Below the pieces are notes generated by a model. The model had not been told where the DNA came from. It worked only from the letters and a program-made list of their open reading frames with translations, and ran no database searches. A program made the translations under genes and the position numbers. From JBASNZ01 sp049657775 (GTDB lineage: Bacteria; Actinomycetota; Coriobacteriia; Anaerosomatales; Anaerosomataceae): a stretch of 38,158 bases of DNA. This document shows positions 35,064 through 38,158 of the stretch, piece by piece; position 1 is the stretch's first letter; each line of letters starts with the position of its first letter. The stretch lies in assembly GCA_049657775.1 (NCBI GenBank), contig JBASNZ010000033.1:1-38158 (forward strand). The letters are read 5' to 3'.

Positions 35064-36149
35064 GTGCGCGTCTTAGTCCTCGAGCCGTACTACGGCGGCT
35101 CGCACAGGGCCGTGATCGACGCCCTGATGCCTGCGCTCGGCTACGAGTACGATCTGCTCACGCTGCCGGCACGCAAGTGGAAGTGGCGCATGCGTGGCTC
35201 GGCGATCACAATGGCCGATGAGGTCCGCGCACTTCATGACGCCGGCGTCCGGTGGGACCTCATCTACGCCAGCACGTTCGTGAATCTGGCGGAGTTCATC
35301 GCGCTCGCGGGTGCGGCCGTGGCAGACACGCGGTCGATCGTGTACTTCCACGAGAACCAGCTCGTCTACCCGGTCCGCCACACCGCCGAGTGGGACTTCC
35401 AGTTCCCGCTCACCAACATCACGAGCGCCCTTGCGGCCGATGAGTGCCTGTTCAACACGCGCTGGAATCTGGATGCGTTCGTGGACGCGATCCCCGGATT
35501 CCTCCGGGAGTTCCCCGACCACCACCCCACAGGCATCGCGGAGCGCGTCGCGGGAAAGTCGCGCGTCCTCCCGCCGCCGTTCGACCCCACCGAGTTCGAT
35601 GCGGTGCCGCAGGTGCGCGGGGATCGCTGTCGCATCGTGTGGCCGCATCGGTGGGAGCACGACAAGGACCCCGGGTCGTTCTTCGCGGCCGTGAGCACCC
35701 TTGCGGCCGAGGGTCTCGATTTCGAGGTCGCGGTCGCGGGGCAGCCGTTCCGCGAGACCGAGGCGGGTATGGCCGAAGCGGCTACTGCGCTCGGCGACCG
35801 GCTCGTACACCTGGGCGAGCCGGAGGGGAGGGGAGCGTACGCGGCCCTTCTCGGCAGCGCCGATGTCGCGGTTTCGACTGCGACGAACGAATTCTTCGGG
35901 CTTGCCATGCTCGAAGCGTGTTACGCAGGCTGCGCGCCCGTGGTGCCGGACCGGCTGGCGTATCCCGAGATCTACCCGGCGGAGTACCGCTATGCGACGG
36001 TCGACGATCTCGTGGCCCGGCTGCGCTCGCACATCCTCTACCGGCCCGAGCCGGGCGTCGCGCGCTCGCTTGCCGAGCCGTTCACGCTCGAGCGGCTAGC
36101 GTCGGCGTATCGCGAGGCCTTCGAGCGAGTGGCGCGACGCCGGACCTGA
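35064..36149 (+). CDS. DUF3524 glycosyltransferase (tRNA-queuosine mannosyltransferase-like)
   Basis: A 361-residue GT-B glycosyltransferase. The N-terminal DUF3524 signature is clear: LEPYYGGSHRAVID (residues 6-19) and LPARKWKWRMRGSA (34-47). SIVYFHENQLVYPV is also typical. The C-terminal half has the GT4-type nucleotide-sugar region: RIVWPHRWEHDKDP, VAGQPF, VSTATNEFFGLAMLEACYAGC. Animal homologues (QTMAN/GTDC1) add mannose to queuosine in tRNA-Asp; the bacterial function is much less settled. GTG 35064 is 1 nt after the thiI stop with GGGAGGAG upstream, so it is translationally coupled to a tRNA-modifying enzyme, which supports a tRNA role. Sugar donor and acceptor are inference. Confidence 0.85.
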   Translation: MRVLVLEPYYGGSHRAVIDALMPALGYEYDLLTLPARKWKWRMRGSAITMADEVRALHDAGVRWDLIYASTFVNLAEFIALAGAAVADTRSIVYFHENQLVYPVRHTAEWDFQFPLTNITSALAADECLFNTRWNLDAFVDAIPGFLREFPDHHPTGIAERVAGKSRVLPPPFDPTEFDAVPQVRGDRCRIVWPHRWEHDKDPGSFFAAVSTLAAEGLDFEVAVAGQPFRETEAGMAEAATALGDRLVHLGEPEGRGAYAALLGSADVAVSTATNEFFGLAMLEACYAGCAPVVPDRLAYPEIYPAEYRYATVDDLVARLRSHILYRPEPGVARSLAEPFTLERLASAYREAFERVARRRT

Positions 36150-36253
36150 TCGCCGCTGTGCGGCGTCACACGTGTCGCCGACCTCGTCCGATTCAGGCGG
36201 CGCCGCGTGCGCCTCCGACTCTCCGCATATCTCCTCGGACGATCCATCCGCCT

Positions 36254-36276
36254 GCTAGCTGGCATCACCAGCTAGC
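36254..36276. repeat. Perfect inverted repeat upstream of padR
   Basis: GCTAGCTGG (36254-36262), spacer CATCA, CCAGCTAGC (36268-36276): a 9-bp dyad in the 180-nt gap before padR. It may be an operator, or a terminator of the thiI-DUF3524 pair, though no U-run follows. Confidence 0.7.
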
Positions 36277-36280
36277 ATGT

Positions 36281-36305
36281 GATACAAGGTAGTGGGCGAT
36301 ACAAG
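36281..36305 (+). promoter_or_regulatory. Direct repeat GATACAAG in the padR promoter region
   Basis: GATACAAG at 36281-36288 and 36298-36305, a 17-nt period (under two helical turns), 25 nt before the padR GTG. Candidate PadR operator or promoter elements. A classic ATGT/ACAT PadR dyad is not clearly present. Confidence 0.45.
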
Positions 36306-36329
36306 TTCTGTGCGTGAGAAGGTGACACC

Positions 36330-36677
36330 GTGGCAGAAAGCGACTCCAGGACTTCGCAGTTCCGCAAGGGCGTAGTGGAGCTCGCGATACTCGCGCTGCT
36401 CGACGCCGGAGAACTCTACGGCGCCGAGATCGTTGAGCGTCTCGCAGTCGTGAAGGGACTTGCGGTTACGTCCGGAACGGTGTACCCGCTGCTCAGCCGC
36501 CTCAAGAAGGCGGGGTTGGTGGAGTCGGTATGGCGGGAGTCGCCTGTGGGGCCGCCGCGGAAGTACTACCGGCTGTCCCCTGCGGGACGGCGCGATCTTG
36601 CCGAGATGGCGCACGCATGGCGGGGGATCTCCGCGGCCATCGACGGACTTCTACTAAGGGTGACGACCGGTGACTGA
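36330..36677 (+). CDS. PadR family transcriptional regulator
   Basis: A 115-residue winged-helix repressor: FRKGVVELAILALLDAGELYGAEIV, SGTVYPLLSRLKKAGLVES and GPPRKYYRLSPAGR are PadR hallmarks (quoted as conserved cores). C-terminal helix is short, so it belongs to the small PadR (PadR-s1) group. GTG 36330 with AAGGTG upstream. It overlaps the next gene by 8 nt and likely represses its own operon until an effector, often an antibiotic or other small molecule, binds. Confidence 0.92.
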   Translation: MAESDSRTSQFRKGVVELAILALLDAGELYGAEIVERLAVVKGLAVTSGTVYPLLSRLKKAGLVESVWRESPVGPPRKYYRLSPAGRRDLAEMAHAWRGISAAIDGLLLRVTTGD

Positions 36678-37281
36678 AGCGCTCGACACGAAGGACTACC
36701 TACGGGCAGTGCGCGCTGCACTCGGCGACGATACCGGTACAGCCACGCCCCAGGGTCACATCCTCGGCATGCCGTACGAGTTCCGCGTGCCTACGGCGGC
36801 GCGCGTCATGGAGCGGATGTGGAACCCGGCCGACCCCCGCATCATGGTGCCGCGCACGTGGGGCGTGGGGTGGACCATCAACTTCGGCGCCATCGCCGTT
36901 GGGCTGGGTCTTGCCAGACCGGACGATGTGGAGGAACGGCCGCTGGAGAATCTGCCGCGCGGAGCGTTCGTGGTCGCGGCGGCCGTGCCGCTGGCGATCG
37001 CCGCCGGTGCGCCGGTACTCGTCCTCGCGTCCCAGGCGCTGCGCGGCGTGTCGCACGGCACGATCGCTATCACGTGCGTCGTGCTCACGCTGCTGGAACT
37101 CATCTCGCTCGTGATCCTGGGCTACACCATCGCAAACGTCGTGTACAACGTGGCCGGCTGGTGGATCGGGCTGCTCATCATCGGAAGCCTGCTCGTGCCG
37201 GGCACGATGCTCTATCTGCTCGCACGAGCAAGCATCAAACAAGAGTGGCGCGCCGCGCTACCGGTGAAGGGACAGCGATGA
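36670..37281 (+). CDS. DUF5808-containing membrane protein
   Basis: A 203-residue protein. A DUF5808-like motif is present at about residues 56-75 (RIMVPRTWGVGWTINFGAI); the family pattern is a Pro-x2-x-G-x-G-W-T-x-N-F stretch. Three to four hydrophobic helices follow (about 98-118, 125-150, 155-178), with the last ending in a basic tail. The N-terminal 50 residues are soluble. Proteins like this are often encoded between PadR and ABC genes, where they may be accessory membrane parts, but their function is unknown. GTG 36670 overlaps padR; its stop overlaps the next gene (ATGA). Confidence 0.75.
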   Translation: MTEALDTKDYLRAVRAALGDDTGTATPQGHILGMPYEFRVPTAARVMERMWNPADPRIMVPRTWGVGWTINFGAIAVGLGLARPDDVEERPLENLPRGAFVVAAAVPLAIAAGAPVLVLASQALRGVSHGTIAITCVVLTLLELISLVILGYTIANVVYNVAGWWIGLLIIGSLLVPGTMLYLLARASIKQEWRAALPVKGQR

Positions 37282-37601
37282 GAACGATCGTACCGCTCGA
37301 CAGCCTGCCGACAGGCGCTCTCATGGGCATCATCGCCCTCGTCGTCGTGCAGCTGAGCGTGGAGGTCTTTGCGCTTGTCAAGCTGCTCAAGACACCGGAT
37401 GACCGCGTGGTCTTTGGCAGGAAGTGGCCGTGGATCCTCATCATCCTGTTCATTAACCTCATTGGTGCGATCGTGTTCCTCGTTGCCGGTCGCAAACCCG
37501 CGCCTGCCGAAGAGCCGCCGGGCAATGAGCGGCACGCAGCCGATCGCGCCGAGCGCGCCGCCGATGTGCTGTACGGCGACAAGGGCGGCGATCAGGCGTG
37601 A
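37278..37601 (+). CDS. PLDNc_N domain membrane protein
   Basis: A 107-residue protein with two helices (about residues 14-36 and 50-68) around LLKTPDDRVVFGRKWPWILIIL (core KTPDDRVVFGRKWPW), the signature of the PLD nuclease N-terminal domain (PF13396). No nuclease domain follows, only a charged tail of about 35 residues. ATG 37278 overlaps the previous stop, and its own stop overlaps the ABC ATPase start (GTGA), so all four genes are one coupled unit. Confidence 0.85.
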   Translation: MRTIVPLDSLPTGALMGIIALVVVQLSVEVFALVKLLKTPDDRVVFGRKWPWILIILFINLIGAIVFLVAGRKPAPAEEPPGNERHAADRAERAADVLYGDKGGDQA

Positions 37602-38158
37602 GCGCGCCCGGACCCGCGATCGAACTCGTCGGTCTCACCAAGACGGACGGTGAGGCGTACGCGCTCGAAAACGTCGATCTGAGCGTTCCCGAGGGATCGG
37701 TATTCGGGTTCCTTGGACCCAACGGCGCCGGTAAGACGACCACGCTTCGCATCCTCACCGGTCTTGCGCGCGCCACATCGGGATCAGCGCGGGTGTTCGG
37801 TGTGGACGTTGTGGACGCCGACGATGGCGTACGCGCGCGCATCGGATTCCTCCCGGATGTGCCCGGTTTCTACGAGTGGATGACCGCCCGGGAGTTCCTG
37901 CGCTTCGCGGGCTCGCTCTTCGGTTTGACCGGCAGCGTCTTAGACGAGCGCGTCGACGTGCTCCTCGACCTTGCGGGTCTCAAGGACGTGACGACCAAGA
38001 TCGGTGGGTATTCGCGCGGGATGAAGCAGCGCCTCGGCGTGGCACAGGCGCTCGTCAACGCGCCGTCGCTGCTCATGCTCGATGAGCCTACCTCGGCGCT
38101 CGATCCCATCGGGCGCAAAGAGGTACTCGACATGATCGCCTCGCTCGCGGGCCGGACG
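37598..38158 (+). CDS. ABC transporter ATP-binding protein, 3' end outside window
   Basis: First 187 residues of an ATPase. Walker A GPNGAGKTT, Q-loop region IGFLPDVPGFYEWMTAREFL, signature YSRGMKQRLG (Ser-Arg-Gly instead of Ser-Gly-Gly, common in this subfamily) and Walker B LLMLDEPTSALDP are present. It resembles CcmA/DrrA/NatA-type ATPases of two-component ABC exporters, whose permease gene should follow outside the window. GTG 37598 overlaps the previous stop. With PadR upstream, the group looks like a regulated exporter, substrate unknown. Confidence 0.92.
   Translation, partial: MSAPGPAIELVGLTKTDGEAYALENVDLSVPEGSVFGFLGPNGAGKTTTLRILTGLARATSGSARVFGVDVVDADDGVRARIGFLPDVPGFYEWMTAREFLRFAGSLFGLTGSVLDERVDVLLDLAGLKDVTTKIGGYSRGMKQRLGVAQALVNAPSLLMLDEPTSALDPIGRKEVLDMIASLAGRT

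Overview
The window is GC-rich, almost fully coding and arranged nearly entirely on the + strand. It looks like the chromosome of an actinobacterium, probably of the Coriobacteriia or a related anaerobic deep branch. The reasons are: the actinobacterial-type integration host factor (mIHF) next to gmk and rpoZ; the order yggS-sepF-proC-yggT-divIVA with ileS and lspA nearby; a class 1B, NAD-linked dihydroorotate dehydrogenase (pyrK/pyrD), which suits an anaerobe; and frequent GTG starts. TAG is the commonest stop here: of 39 genes whose stop lies in the window, I count 21 TAG, 17 TGA and 1 TAA. The taxonomic call is inference from gene content.

Layout. 1-430 (- strand): edge-truncated gene for a secreted or membrane PLDNc_N-type protein, interrupted by an in-frame TAG just after the signal peptide. 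580-5508: pgeF followed by pstS-pstC-pstA-pstB-phoU (high-affinity phosphate uptake), largely translationally coupled. 5515-8969: yggS, sepF, proC, yggT, divIVA and a DUF167 gene (cell division and growth). 9003-10468: two unfamiliar genes converging on a hairpin. 10565-13706: promoter, a T-box leader with an AUC (Ile) specifier and an intrinsic terminator, then ileS. 13815-15741: a DksA/TraR-type zinc protein, lspA and rluD. 15803-19710: a membrane histidine kinase overlapping a large REC-PAS-GAF-PAS-kinase protein.

19785-32511: a complete de novo UMP operon, pyrR-pyrB-pyrC-carA-usp-carB-pyrK-pyrD-(unknown)-pyrF-pyrE, preceded by a PyrR attenuator in which all three competing structures can be drawn. 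Two non-pyrimidine genes ride in it: a tandem universal stress protein between carA and carB, and a membrane-anchored protein of unknown function between pyrD and pyrF. 32516-36149: a promoter, then mIHF, gmk, rpoZ, thiI and a DUF3524 glycosyltransferase related to tRNA-queuosine mannosyltransferases. 36254-38158: an inverted and a direct repeat, then a PadR regulator, a DUF5808 membrane protein, a second PLDNc_N membrane protein and the start of an ABC transporter ATPase, which runs off the edge.

Most of the window is housekeeping. The items most worth a second look are the two passengers in the pyr operon, the DUF3524 transferase beside thiI, the amber codon at 344-346, the 118-nt pgeF/pstS overlap, the two transcription-attenuation leaders (T-box and PyrR), and the kinase pair with no visible output domain. 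I found no CRISPR array, tRNA, rRNA, insertion sequence or prophage, and I do not see a wholly new multi-gene system.
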